From Homalodisca vitripennis (Eukaryota; Arthropoda; Insecta; Hemiptera; Cicadellidae), in the NCBI RefSeq assembly GCF_021130785.1, contig NC_060215.1, forward strand, positions 116,274,501 through 116,338,500: DNA of 64,000 nt, written 5' to 3'. The notes under the pieces are model-generated. The model had not been told where the DNA came from, made no database searches, and saw nothing but the letters and a program-made list of their open reading frames with translations. Positions 11,681 to 23,699 of the stretch are shown piece after piece. A program made the position numbers and the translations under genes. The number at the start of each line of letters is the position of its first letter. Position 1 is the first letter of the stretch.

Positions 11681-14599
11681 GAATTTGAGACCAGGGTAGA
11701 AGGAAAAATAAAAAATTGTTACCCTATTGGGTAATAAATATAATTAAATATTATGATGGGACAAAAGCAACAACACTAATAAAATTTATTTAAGACTAAG
11801 CTACCATTCGTAGGTTCCATTAGATTTAAACTCAACTAGACACTAATTTGGATATATTCAATTACAGATCCATAGTTTTTGCTGTTCTTTTTTCGTCAAA
11901 AACTTTAAAATGAAGTGCCACTCGATAGTGCCTGTTACAAAAATGCTTTTACTTCCCTCGAATTTTGATGTTTTTAGTGATAAGTAAACACATTGTAATA
12001 GTAATCCCAACCCACGTTATTTTTAAGTCCTTGATAAATAGAGATGAACGGTGAAATTTAGAGGTCTCTACGTTTATCCGTCATAGCGTACAATTGCACT
12101 CAACAATTGTACTTAGTTCAAACGGTACCCATTTTTGCGAAAGTGTTCAAAAATTAATTTTCTGGGACTCGTTTGTCTAGATTTTTAATACTTGATGTGT
12201 CATTCCATGTAAAATTTCTAAGATTTTCCCTAATCCATTTTTTTAGAAATAAGATTACCTTTAACATCGATCAAATATATATCAGTGTATGTTATGCAGT
12301 TTTGCCAAATGATATTTGAAAATTCTTAACCGTTGAAACGCTAAGGAAGGTGTAGAACTTTGGGACACCATAAATGACTAATTTTTGTTACAGCAAATTC
12401 GTTAAAGAGTTAAAAAACTAAATTGACAAAAGTGGAATTGTTTTAAATTGGGAAAGATGAGCCTTCTGGAGAATCATCTTTATATACGGTACAAAAATGA
12501 TCAAAAGAATGAACTTTTTCTGATCAGCGGGGAGATTGGAGTAATCTTGCAGAGGGAGTGGCCTGGATGTAAAAGCTGAGCAAAATCGACGAAAGAATGT
12601 GTACGATTCCAGAGATAGCAGGATCTACACTGATTAATTGTTTCTGAACTCCAACTACGGATCAGTATTCCGGGGTCGGCCCCGTCAGCCAAACAGAGTG
12701 GACAGGCATTCCTGGCGAGTCGGACAGACAGACTGATTCGTCCGTGATGTTATCGACACCCATCGGCAGTCACGCACCACGACCCGGCTAATTCAATCCC
12801 AGAAAGCAGTTTGCACGAACACTTCCCTTCTTTTAACAGCCTATCAGTCTTCGAATTTTCCTAAGTTTCCCTAAGCTATCACAGATAAAAAAAAATACTG
12901 TCAACTATTCAGAAGAGTAGAAATTTTTTTATTTGAACACCATCTCTGATAACTTATCAATATTTAAACATGTTGAGTACGTTCTGAATGTTTGTAACAT
13001 TATTCTCATATTAACCGAAAGAATTATACTGAAAAGTCTTGGAGACCATATCTGTACTTCAAATTCCCAGAGGTTCTTCCAGTTATACATATTTTATATT
13101 TGTTTTGAAAATAAAAGCAAGAAAATAATAGTAAATGGGAGGAATCTTTACAATTCATGATAAATTAAAGACATGTACTTGTAAAAGTATATACTTTTTT
13201 TCATTAATTCTTAATACTAGAAATACGTTAAAGAATTATTTTTTATCCTTATTTTGAAATTTATGTTTGGTTTAATAGTGCTCAATACTTAGTATTCTTT
13301 AACTAATGGATTTAAAATTAGATATAACTATAAATGCTTTAAAGCATCACAACGAATTAATTACATTCTACGAGATGATTTTAGAACACACTCTGTGTTA
13401 ACGGTTATAATATTTTGAATAAGCGGAATTTATTTACACATTGATAAGAAAGGTTCTTAATGGTCAAAAGAAAATTAAATTCAAGTAAAATCAATTTTGT
13501 TGGATGTATCACTAAATAAAAACAGATAACACATTTCAATTAAATATTAAATTACATTTCTGCAATATAGCTGGGAAATTTGAAATAATATATAGCATAT
13601 GTCTTTGTATTTAAAAATACCTGATAATCATGAAAGTGCAATTAGTTCATACAAAAACGTTCAAGAAATTTGGTCTTTGATTCCAAGTATAAGAACAAAT
13701 AAAATTTCCAAAATATAAATCTTTCCTTCCTGGTTTCCTGGTTTTGTAGTAGAACCAATTGTCCATCTAAATCAAAAACGATACTTTGTAACTTTAACAA
13801 CAGTTTAAAATTATGCTACGAGATTAATACATCTGTAGCTGTAAATTAATTAATCGTGTGTTATTTTATAATCACCGATCATACACATTTTACCCCTTAC
13901 AATCCAATAATTTATGATTTTTTCTAATCTATCCTTCAGCTTTTAAGATTATACTGATAGAATTCTCTGGAATCGGCACAATACTTTATTTATATGCAAA
14001 AATAACAAAGTTTGAAGACCGATCTGATCACAAACTGGCATCAAATTTCAAGACAGTAACAGTTCATAGGGGTAAATCCAGTTCTCCGGTACGTCATTTG
14101 AAAGATCAAACTGAAATATTTTTTAGACTTTCAGTTATAAGAATTATATGTTCTTATACTACGTTTCTACTTGTTCATACACAGAAAAAACAATCCAAGG
14201 CAATAACATATATACCAGTGCAGTATTTTAAATAAAAGTGCATTCTTTATTAGGCTGGATCAGACTACTGTAGTTCTGTCAATGTTTTATTTTCACAATA
14301 AACCTTGCAATTAAAATGATCCAATACTTTTACGCTAGTAAGAAAGATTAACACATTACACAAGCATTTAATGTATTCAGCTATAATTGAAAGGTTTTTA
14401 AAACTATTTATTGCAATGACATTTTATTATGGTGCCTACAATTTCACAAATTTGGAAATGGCAATATTTAGACATGACGAAACAAATTAAATTAATAACA
14501 AAATTCCTTGAGAGATGTGGTTAGGACTGTAAAGTTCTATTAACATAACCTTATTAATAAGCAAAGGGAATTAATAAAGTAATATTAAATGCATAAGAC
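11681..14599. other. AT-rich DNA, no supported gene
   Basis: A GC-richer patch at 12520-12800 has a 63-codon minus-strand frame with no recognisable domain. The rest is featureless. Confidence 0.35.
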
Positions 14600-14745
14600 T
14601 CTAATAGGGGTAGAATTCAATACTAAGTATACGCCTATAATTAATAACGTTACAGAGTGCCCCAAATATCCCCCCTCACCTTAACTTTTTAATAGTTGAG
14701 AATTTTAAAATCTCATGTAGAAATATGTAATAACGTACCCTGTCA
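14600..14745 (+). repeat. Dispersed repeat family D, copy 2
   Basis: This is the second copy of the sequence at 11545-11680. It is followed by a GC-richer stretch (14745-14890) that the first copy lacks. Confidence 0.5.
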
Positions 14746-15879
14746 CGTAAGTTTCCGAAGTCAGAGGCTCTGGATTAGGCAACTTCCTATGCGGTGACCC
14801 CCTTTTGTAATAGCCCAGCCGAAAGTCGCTGTCCTGAAAGTGTTAGAAAAAATTAACGGCTCGAGTCAATCAATTTCACTCTCGAGCTCGTAATTAATGA
14901 TATTAAAACAAAATTAGATTACATAGTCATGATAATTAACTGTGGGGAAGGGCGAGATAAATACAATTATTTTAAGCCATTCACTAGCAAGATGGCTGAT
15001 TGGCGGATCCTTAATACACAACATTTAAATAGACAAATTATATGGTTTAAATACACATATATTTAAGACCCATGAGATGACCCTCTGATTGCAGAGTCAT
15101 CTCACCCTGTAGTTGCAGTTCTAAAAGTGCTTAACGTCAAACAGTAAATTTTATTGTAAATTTGAAGTTGACCTTTAAGTAATTCACTTAAAAATTTATT
15201 CATTAATCAAATACACTACTTGAGTAATATAGTATGATTTATTAATATGTTTAACTTTAAAAAATGTTCAATATAGAATATATTTTTATTCAAAACTATT
15301 TCATAATACTGTGTAAAACATTACTTATCAAAACCGTTAATAGCAATACTCTTATTAATCTCAATATTGCATGAGCTAAAACTGAACTGTAAGTTTACTA
15401 AACTTCTAATAGTAATAATCAGTAAAATTTCCAATTTATTGGTCCTTTAATATCACAATTAAACAGTGTTAAAAAACTTGTGGAACAAGAGGCTCGACAT
15501 AACAGTTCACCCCAGCGCAGCTGCAGCTTTTGTCAAATTGAGTACGTCATTCTCCGAGGATACAATCAGGTGAAACATAGTTATAATTTTAATTAAACAA
15601 CATTATTTGGTTGATTTCTACAAATGTTTAGAAGCAGTTCACCTCAATTAAAATCTGAAATACATGAGTTTGTCAATCACAAGAGCACATCTTTGCAAGT
15701 CTTCTACAGAACTCACCCATATACTAACTTAGTAGTCTACATCAAAAGTCCATCACATTTCATTGCTCATCTGCCTGGATGTTTATTTCCTCAAGATTAT
15801 TTCATGAGTAGACCATTTACATACTTCTAATACTACTAATTCATGGTATTGTAACATAACACCATCACTGCAACATCCA
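14746..15879. other. AT-rich DNA, no supported gene
   Basis: A 68-codon plus-strand frame at 15624-15830 has no recognisable features. Nothing else is evident. Confidence 0.4.
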
Positions 15880-16309
15880 ATTCCCAGTCAAGTACCGTAA
15901 TAATAGTAGTGTGCGTTCATCGCAGCCAATAAGTTAAACTATGATACATGTCCAGCAAGAATAAGCTGTTACCAACTCAAAGCGACAAGATAAGCTAACG
16001 TCAGGACAGCCAGAATAATAGTAATATGTTAATCGCAGTCAATATGTTACATTATGATACATTTTTAGCAAAATAAAACTGTTGATACCTTTACTGCGAC
16101 ACGAGTCATGTGGTGGCTTCAGGAGAGCCGAAAAAATAGTAATGTTAGTTCATCGCAGTCAAGATGTTAAAGTATGATACATATTTAACTACAGAATAAG
16201 CTGTCAAGATGTTAAACTACGATTCACTTTCACTGCGACACGAGTCATGTACTGACTCCAGGACAGACGGAATATTACTTACGTGCGTCTATCACAGGCA
16301 ATATGTTAA
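15880..16309 (+). repeat. ~128-bp tandem repeat, left of transposon
   Basis: Degenerate units contain TCATCGCAGTCAAGATGTTAAA, TATGATACAT and CACTGCGACACGAGTCATGT, with a spacing of 103-130 bp. The segment GCAGTCAAGATGTTAAACTA is the same sequence that forms the 45-bp satellite further right. The array is interrupted at a TTAA by a DNA transposon. Confidence 0.8.
16306..16309 (+). repeat. TTAA target-site duplication, left
   Basis: TTAA abuts the left end of the inserted element; its partner is at 17376-17379. The uninterrupted repeat unit has a single TTAA at this point (GATGTTAAACTATGATACAT), so the duplication is directly visible. Confidence 0.88.
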
Positions 16310-17375
16310 GGGGAGTCGAATGGTGAAAATCGCAAAAACATTCGAGTTTTGTTCTTAGCTCATTTGAATATACATACTTTTAGGCAAAACTTGATACAAA
16401 TATTATTCTATTCCGTTAATAATTAAAAACTTTATGACCTAAAACGTAATTGCGTGCAAAAGACATTCTGGACCAGATAGCTAGTGTAAATACAAGAAGG
16501 CACAGGAGAATAATGCAGAATATAATCACAATGAGCACACATACTTTCCAAGAGTAGTGATGGAACAATTGAAGCCTATATTCAAGGACTTAGCAAACCC
16601 TGCCCTGCTCCGCAGATGCTTACATTGTGGAACTCAAAATGATGCAGAGTCACTAAATAGCGTAATATGGCCACGGTTTCCAAAAAGCACTTTTGTACAA
16701 AAAAGTACACTTGAATTAGGTGTCTATGAAGCCATAGCTTCATACAACCAAGGAAACATCATAAAATGTAAGATTTTGAAGAAAATTGGAATATGTCCTG
16801 GGAAGAACTGCATTGAGCACATGAAGAAAGCTGACGAGATTAGAATCCGCAAAGCTGAAAAAGCGGTAGAAGAAATTGAAAAAAAATGCAGAAAGAAACA
16901 AACATTGGCTAAAAGGGAACTTGAGGATCATTATGAAGAGCAGGAGGACCCGGAGAACTCATCATATGGTCCAGGAATGTACTAAGGCAAGATTTTACTT
17001 TTATAATTTCATGTATTTTACAAAAAGTTCGATTTCTGAAAGTTTTGTTTTTTTACAGTCAATGTACTTTTTCTCAAGAACCACTCAAGATATCAAGGGG
17101 TTTTTTGTTTGTTTTGTTAATAAATTTATGCTTAACATTTTAAGCAGAGGAAATTCCAAAATAAAGAAAAATAAAAACGTAAGTAGTAAATTTTAACCTT
17201 TTTAAAAAAAAATTTTATTTGTTGTATGATGAAATACTGTCTGCTCATATTAAAGATCAAGATCCAAACTTTAAAATAAAACACAAACCAGCATGTTATC
17301 TTTTATACTTTGTAAAAAAAGGTGCATCAAACTTGTTAAATTTAACATGAGCGAGATAGGGCCATCCGACTCCCC
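16310..17375 (+). mobile_element. TTAA-type DNA transposon remnant (Kolobok-like), 1066 bp
   Basis: The element is bounded by terminal inverted repeats GGGGAGTCGAATGG (left) and, on the other strand, GGGGAGTCGGATGG (right): 14 bp with one mismatch, flanked by TTAA duplications. It carries only the C-terminal part of a transposase-like protein, so it is an internally deleted, non-autonomous copy. TTAA duplication is known for piggyBac and Kolobok elements. The protein lacks the cysteine-rich piggyBac C-terminus and resembles insect proteins with a Mutator-like transposase domain, which favours Kolobok. The assignment is inference. Confidence 0.75.
16560..16985 (+). CDS. C-terminal fragment of transposase-like protein
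   Basis: The frame is open from after a stop at 16482-16484; the first ATG is at 16560, giving 141 residues. Visible features are LLRRCLHCGTQNDAESLNS (about residues 16-34), which resembles the CLHGxTQNxNES segment of insect transposase-like proteins, then IWPRFPKSTF, KKIGICPG, and a Lys/Glu-rich probable helix from about residue 92 to the end, finishing YGPGMY. The catalytic N-terminal half is missing, so the product cannot be an active transposase. The frame is undamaged for at least 167 codons, suggesting a fairly recent copy or retained expression. The start codon is uncertain because the true protein would begin far upstream. The minus-strand frame over the same bases is a shadow. Confidence 0.7.
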   Translation: MEQLKPIFKDLANPALLRRCLHCGTQNDAESLNSVIWPRFPKSTFVQKSTLELGVYEAIASYNQGNIIKCKILKKIGICPGKNCIEHMKKADEIRIRKAEKAVEEIEKKCRKKQTLAKRELEDHYEEQEDPENSSYGPGMY

Positions 17376-17379
17376 TTAA
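17376..17379 (+). repeat. TTAA target-site duplication, right
   Basis: This TTAA follows the right terminal repeat and continues into ACTATGATACATCTCT of the interrupted tandem repeat. Confidence 0.88.
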
Positions 17380-17748
17380 ACTATGATACATCTCTGGCTA
17401 AAGAATAAACTGTAGCTTTTAACACTTTCACTGCGACACGAGTCATGTACTAACTTCAGTACACACGGAATATTACTTACGTGCGTCTATCACAGGCAAG
17501 ATGTTAAGCTATTATACATCTCTGGCTAAATAATAAACTGCAGCTTTTAACACTTTCACTGCAACACGAGTCATGTACTGACTTCGGAGCAGTCATTATA
17601 ATAGTAATGTGCGTCCATCGCAGTCAAGATATTAAACTATGATATATCTCAATCTACAGGATAAGCTGTAGCTTTTAACACCATTACAGCGAAATGACTC
17701 ATGTACTGACGAGGGGTGCCAGAATAGTATTGTGTGTGTGATTCCTTC
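17376..17748 (+). repeat. ~128-bp tandem repeat, right of transposon
   Basis: Units of 127-130 bp are seen from successive TTAAACTATGATACATCT anchors at about 17376, 17503, 17631 and 17761. Each unit contains the future 45-bp satellite segment plus an AGCTTTTAACACTTTCACTG and ACTGACTTC part that the satellite lacks. Confidence 0.85.
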
Positions 17749-20700
17749 GCAGTCAAGATGTTAAACTATAATGCATCTCTAGCTACAGAATGAGCAGTCA
17801 AGATGTTAAACTATAGTGCATCTCTAGCTACAGGATGAGCAGTCAAGATGTTTAACTATAGTGCATCTCTAGCTACAGAATGAGCAGTCAAGATGTTAAA
17901 CTATAGTGCATCTCTAGCTACAGAATGAGCAGTCAAGATGTTAAACTATAGTGCATCTCTAGCTACAGAACGAGCAGTCAAGATGTTAAACTATGATGCA
18001 TCTATAGCTACAGAATGAGCAGTCAAGATGTTAAACTATAGTGCATCTCTAGCTACAGAACGAGCAGTCAAGATGTTAAACTATAGTGCATCTCTAGCTA
18101 CTGAATGAGCAGTCAAGATGTTAAACTATAGTGCATCTCTAGCTACTGAATGAGCAGTCAAGATGTTAAACTATAATGCATCTATAACTACAGAATGGGC
18201 AGTCAAGATGTTAAACTATAATGCATCTCTAGCTACAGAATGAGCAGTCAAGATGTTAAACTATAGTGCATCTCTAGCTACAGAACGAGCAGTCAAGGTG
18301 TTAAACTATGATGCATCTCTAGCTACAGAATGATCAGTCAAGATGTTAAACTATAGTGCATCTCTAGCTACAGAACGAGCAGTCAAGATGTTAAACTATA
18401 GGGCATCTCTAGCTACTGAATGAGCAGTCAAGATGTTAAACTAAAGTGCATCTCTAGCTACAGAATGAGCAGTCAAGATGTTAAACTATAATGCATCTCT
18501 AGCTACTGAATGAGCAGTCAAGATGTTAAACTAAAGTGCATCTCTAGCTACTGAATGAGCAGTCAAGATGTTAAACTAAAGTGCATCTCTACCTACAGAA
18601 TGAGCAGTCTAGATGTTAAACTATAGGGCATCTCTAGCTACTGAATGAGCAGTCAAGATGTTAAACTAAATTGCATCTCTAGCTACAGAATGATCAGTCA
18701 AGATGTTAAACTATAATGCATCTCTAGCTACTGAATGAGCAGTCAAGATGTTAAACTAAAGTGCATCTCTAGCTACAGAATGAGCAGTCAAGATGTTAAA
18801 CTATGATGCATCTATAGCTACAGAATGAACAGTCTAGATGTTAAACTATGATGCATCTATAGCTACAGAATGAGCAGTCAAGATGTTAAACTATAGTGCA
18901 TCTCTAGCTACTGAATGAGCAGTCAAGATGTTAAACTATAATGCATCTATAACTACAGAATGAGCAGTCAAGATGTTAAACTATAGTGCATCTCTAGCTA
19001 CAGAATGAGCAGTCAAGATGTTAAACTATAGTGCATCTCTAGCTACAGAATGAGCAGTCAAGATGTTAAACTATGATGCATCTCTAGCTACTGAATGAGC
19101 AGTCAAGATGTTAAACTAAAGTGCATCTCTAGCTACAGAATGAGCAGTCAAGATGTTAAACTATAGTGCATCTCTAGCTACTGAATGAGCAGTCAAGATG
19201 TTAAACTATAGTGCATCTGTAGCTACTGAATGAGCAGTCAAGATGTTAAACTATAGTGCATCTCTAGCTACTGAATGAGCAGTCAAGATGTTAAACTATA
19301 GTGCATCTGTAGCTACTGAATGAGCAGTCAAGATGTTAAACTATAGTGCATCTCTAGCTACTGAATGAGCAGTCAAGATGTTAAACTAAAGTGCATCTCT
19401 AGCTACAGCATGAGCAGTCAAGATGTTAAACTAAAGTGCATCTCTAGCTACAGAATGAGCAGTCAAGATGTTAAACTATAGTGCATCTCTAGCTACTGAA
19501 TGAGCAGTCAAGATGTTAAACTAAAGTGCATCTCTAGCTACAGAATGAGCAGTCAAGATGTTAAACTATAGTGCATCTCTAGCTACTGAATGAGCAGTCA
19601 AGATGTTAAACTATAGTGCATCTGTAGCTACTGAATGAGCAGTCAAGATGTTAAACTATAGTGCATCTCTAGCTACTGAATGAGCAGTCAAGATGTTAAA
19701 CTATAGTGCATCTGTAGCTACTGAATGAGCAGTCAAGATGTTAAACTATAGTGCATCTCTAGCTACTGAATGAGCAGTCAAGATGTTAAACTATAGTGCA
19801 TCTGTAGCTACTGAATGAGCAGTCAAGATGTTAAACTAAAGTGCATCTCTAGCTACAGAATGAGCAGTCAAGATGTTAAACTATAGTGCATCTCTAGCTA
19901 CTGAATGGGCAGTCAAGATGTTAAACTAAAGTGCAACTCTAGCTACAGCATGAACAGTCAAGATGTTAAACTATAGTACATCTCTAGCTACTGAATGAGC
20001 AGTCAAGATGTTAAACTATAGTGCATCTGTAGCTACTGAATGAGCAGTCAAGATGTTAAACTATAGTGCATCTCTAGCTACTGAATGAGCAGTCAAGATG
20101 TTAAACTATAGTGCATCTGTAGCTACTGAATGAGCAGTCAAGATGTTAAACTATAGTGCATCTCTAGCTACTGAATGAGCAGTCAAGATGTTAAACTAAA
20201 GTGCATCTCTAGCTACAGCATGAGCAGTCAAGATGTTAAACTAAAGTGCATCTCTAGCTACAGAATGAGCAGTCAAGATGTTAAACTATAGTGCATCTCT
20301 AGCTACTGAATGAGCAGTCAAGATGTTAAACTAAAGTGCATCTCTAGCTACAGAATGAGCAGTCAAGATGTTAAACTATAGTGCATCTCTAGCTACTGAA
20401 TGAGCAGTCAAGATGTTAAACTATAGTGCATCTGTAGCTACTGAATGAGCAGTCAAGATGTTAAACTATAGTGCATCTCTAGCTACTGAATGAGCAGTCA
20501 AGATGTTAAACTATAGTGCATCTGTAGCTACTGAATGAGCAGTCAAGATGTTAAACTATAGTGCATCTCTAGCTACTGAATGAGCAGTCAAGATGTTAAA
20601 CTATAGTGCATCTGTAGCTACTGAATGAGCAGTCAAGATGTTAAACTATAGTGCATCTCTAGCTACTGAATGAGCAGTCAAGATGTTAAACTATAGTGCA

Positions 20701-22290
20701 TCTGTAGCTACTGAATGAGCAGTCAAGATGTTAAACTATAGTGCATCTGTAGCTACTGAATGAGCAGTCAAGATGTTAAACTATAGTGCATCTGTAGCTA
20801 CTGAATGAGCAGTCAAGATGTTAAACTATAGTGCATCTGTAGCTACTGAATGAGCAGTCAAGATGTTAAACTATAGTGCATCTGTAGCTACTGAATGAGC
20901 AGTCAAGATGTTAAACTATAGTGCATCTCTAGCTACTGAATGAGCAGTCAAGATGTTAAACTAAAGTGCATCTCTAGCTACAGAATGAGCAGTCAAGATG
21001 TTAAACTATAATGCCTCTATAGCTACAGAATGAGCAGTCAAGATGTTAAACTATAGGGCATCTCTAGCTACTGAATGAGCAGTCAAGATGTTAAACTAAA
21101 ATTCATCTCTAGCTACAGAATGAGCAGTCAAGATGTTAAACTATAATGCATCTCTAGCTACTGAATGAGCAGTCAAGATGTTAAACTAAAGTGCATCTCT
21201 AGCTACAGAATGAGCAGTCAAGATGTTTAACTATGATGCATCTATAGCTACAGAATGAGCAGTCAAGATGTTAAACTATAGGGCATCTCTAGCTACTGAA
21301 TGAGCAGTCAAGATGTTAAACTAAAGTGCATCAATAGCTACAGAATGAGCAGTCAAGATGTTAAACTATAGTGCATCTCTAGCTACTGAATGAGCAGTCA
21401 AGATGTTAAACTAAAGTGCATCTCTAGCTACAGAATGAGCAGTCAAGATGTTAAACTATAGTGCATCTGTAGCTACTGAATGAGCAGTCAAGATGTTAAA
21501 CTATAGTGCATCTCTAGCTACTGAATGGGCAGTCAAGATGTTAAACTAAAGTGCAACTCTAGCTACAGCATGAACAGTCAAGATGTTAAACTATAGTACA
21601 TCTCTACCTACAGAATGAGCAGTCTAGATGTTAAACTATGATGCATCTATAGCTACTGAATGAGCAGTCAAGATGTTAAACTAAAGTGCATCTCTAGCTA
21701 CAGAATGAGCAGTCAAGATGTTAAACTATGATGCATCTATAGCTACAGAATGAGCAGTCTAGATGTTAAACTATGATGCATCTATAGCTACAGAATGAGC
21801 AGTCAAGATGTTAAACTATAGTGCATCTCTAGCTACAGAATGATCAGTCAAGATGTTAAACTATAGTGCATCTCTAGCTACAGAACGAGCAGTCAAGATG
21901 TTAAACTATAGGGCATCTCTAGCTACTGAATGAGCAGTCAAGATGTTAAACTAAAGTGCATCTCTAGCTACAGAATGAGCAGTCAAGATGTTAAACTATA
22001 ATGCATCTCTAGCTACTGAATGAGCAGTCAAGATGTTAAACTAAAGTGCATCTCTAGCTACTGAATGAGCAGTCAAGATGTTAAACTAAAGTGCATCTCT
22101 AGCTACAGAATGAGCAGTCAAGATGTTAAACTATAGTGCATCTGTAGCTACTGAATGAGCAGTCAAGATGTTAAACTATAGTGCATCTCTAGCTACTGAA
22201 TGAGCAGTCAAGATGTTAAACTAAAGTGCATCTCTAGCTACAGCATGAGCAGTCAAGATGTTAAACTATAGTACATCTCTACCTACAGAA
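17749..22290 (+). repeat. 45-bp satellite array, about 101 units
   Basis: The monomer begins GCAGTCAAGATGTTAAACTA and ends CTAGCTACTGAATGA. The anchor TTAAACTATA at 17761 recurs in register at 22261, exactly 4500 bp and 100 units later, so there is no net insertion or deletion. Variation is by substitution at a few positions: TATAGTG/TAAAGTG/TATGATG/TATAATG, TCTCTAG/TCTGTAG/TCTATAG, and ACAGAA/ACTGAA. From about 19200 to 20930 TCTCT and TCTGT types alternate, giving a 90-bp dimer. All six frames carry a stop in each typical unit, so it does not encode a repeat protein. Confidence 0.97.
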
Positions 22291-22929
22291 TAAATTATTA
22301 ACTTTTTCAATGTTACTCATTCTGTTCTAAGGGCACTTTTCTGTCTTAATTCTTTACTTTTAACCTGAAGAACAATAACCATTTGATTTGTACTTTACCA
22401 CAGAACTCTGTATAAATCCGTAGCTGGGACTTTCCTCTTATGTGTAGATGTAAAACATTTTGCTGAATGTGCTAATGCTTCGTAATTATTTCTTTTTTCA
22501 TACGATGTACTTTAGTCTATGCGCTACTTTCAATATTAACAATTTCTAGTTCTTTATTTGTATCTAACAGCTAGCCTTAATAATTTAATAATAACTATTA
22601 ATATAAACTCAAGCTACTTGAATCGTAACCACAAGAAACTTATAACCGATTCTCAGTTTGCCTTTAACTTTTTACCCTGATACGAAAAATAAAAAATAGT
22701 GAATACTTTAATCTCTCTTATATGAAAAATAATTACTATTTAGTTTCTTTTCTTTGTCAGGTATGTATATATTTTGTCATTCCCTTCAGTGTGATTAAAA
22801 TTTGCAATATTACATAGGAAGCTGTGAGTTACTTACGGATATTTTGCTAAATGGTGTTTTGAATCATTTTGGTTGTCTATTAAAGACTTTCACCATATTT
22901 GTTCAGAATACAGGATGAAGTACTTATAG
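22291..22929. other. AT-rich DNA, nothing recognised
   Basis: No supported feature follows the satellite. Confidence 0.45.
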
Positions 22930-23125
22930 TTCTAAATTCACGAGATGACGTCAGCTAGCCTCCCCTCGCGAGTCGACCCATTCATCATCGGCCCGCCCTT
23001 GTTTTTAGCCCTGTCATCGTTAATGTTAGAGGCCGCAGTTTTAACACAAAATCAACAAATGTCAAAGGATTAATTAATTTGGAACTCGTTGTAAATTAAT
23101 ATGGAGAAGTGTTCGGGTAAGACTT
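22930..23125 (+). promoter_or_regulatory. GC-richer promoter-like island with CRE and possible mini-exon (weak)
   Basis: A GC-rich patch in an AT-rich region carries the palindrome TGACGTCA (the cAMP-response element consensus) near 22945. An ATG at 23101 follows, reading MEKCSG directly into a GTAAGA donor near 23118. This is the arrangement of a short first coding exon, but no downstream exon could be matched. Confidence 0.2.
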
Positions 23126-23699
23126 GGTTATCTTTCAAACTTTGGATCGTTTATCACGACCGCCACCTGTCAACGCGACGCCCTCAACTTAAGTTGAGCT
23201 TTTAAAGTTTTAATTTAACTTCGGCCCTCTAAATGATTCACTATTAAGTTGTAGTTTTCTGGTTATTAGAGGCTTCAATGAGATTTTAGATCGAACACAA
23301 AATAGTACAAAAAATCTCTTTCTTTATCCTCAGCATTACAATATTTACATTAAACTAAAATCAAACAAAATTGACTTAAGTACAGAGAATGTTTCAGCAT
23401 CTGAGTATATTTAAGTATAGGACTATTTATTTAATTACTTCGGTACTACTTTGATTCGATTACAAGACTCATCTTCCCTTTTAAGGTGGTTCAACTGGTT
23501 ATTGATGGACGCAATGTTTGTCAATTAAAAAACAAAATCATAGCCCTTTAAGAAGCCTTTTCTGAAGACAAGAAAAAGATAAAATGTGGTAATCATTTCC
23601 GATGATTGTTGTAGGTTTTTAAATTAAAATTTTGGAAAATGTGTTGAAATAGAGATAAGCAATTTTTGCAGTAGGTTTATGGAGGACGACTAGAGGTAA
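23126..23699. other. AT-rich DNA, nothing recognised
   Basis: A short palindrome (CAACTTAAGTTG) lies near 23187. No other feature is visible. Confidence 0.4.

Noticed and set aside
16740..16931. Minus-strand frame rich in Phe and Ser
   Set aside because: It is the shadow of the Lys/Glu-rich transposase C-terminus on the plus strand.
17749..22290. CRISPR array
   Set aside because: The array is repeat directly against repeat with no unique spacers, and the context is a eukaryotic genome.
17749..22290. Repeat protein encoded by the 45-bp (15-codon) satellite
   Set aside because: Although 45 is divisible by three, each typical unit contains a stop in all six frames; the longest per-unit frame is ATGTTAAACTATAG...TGA, only 11 codons.
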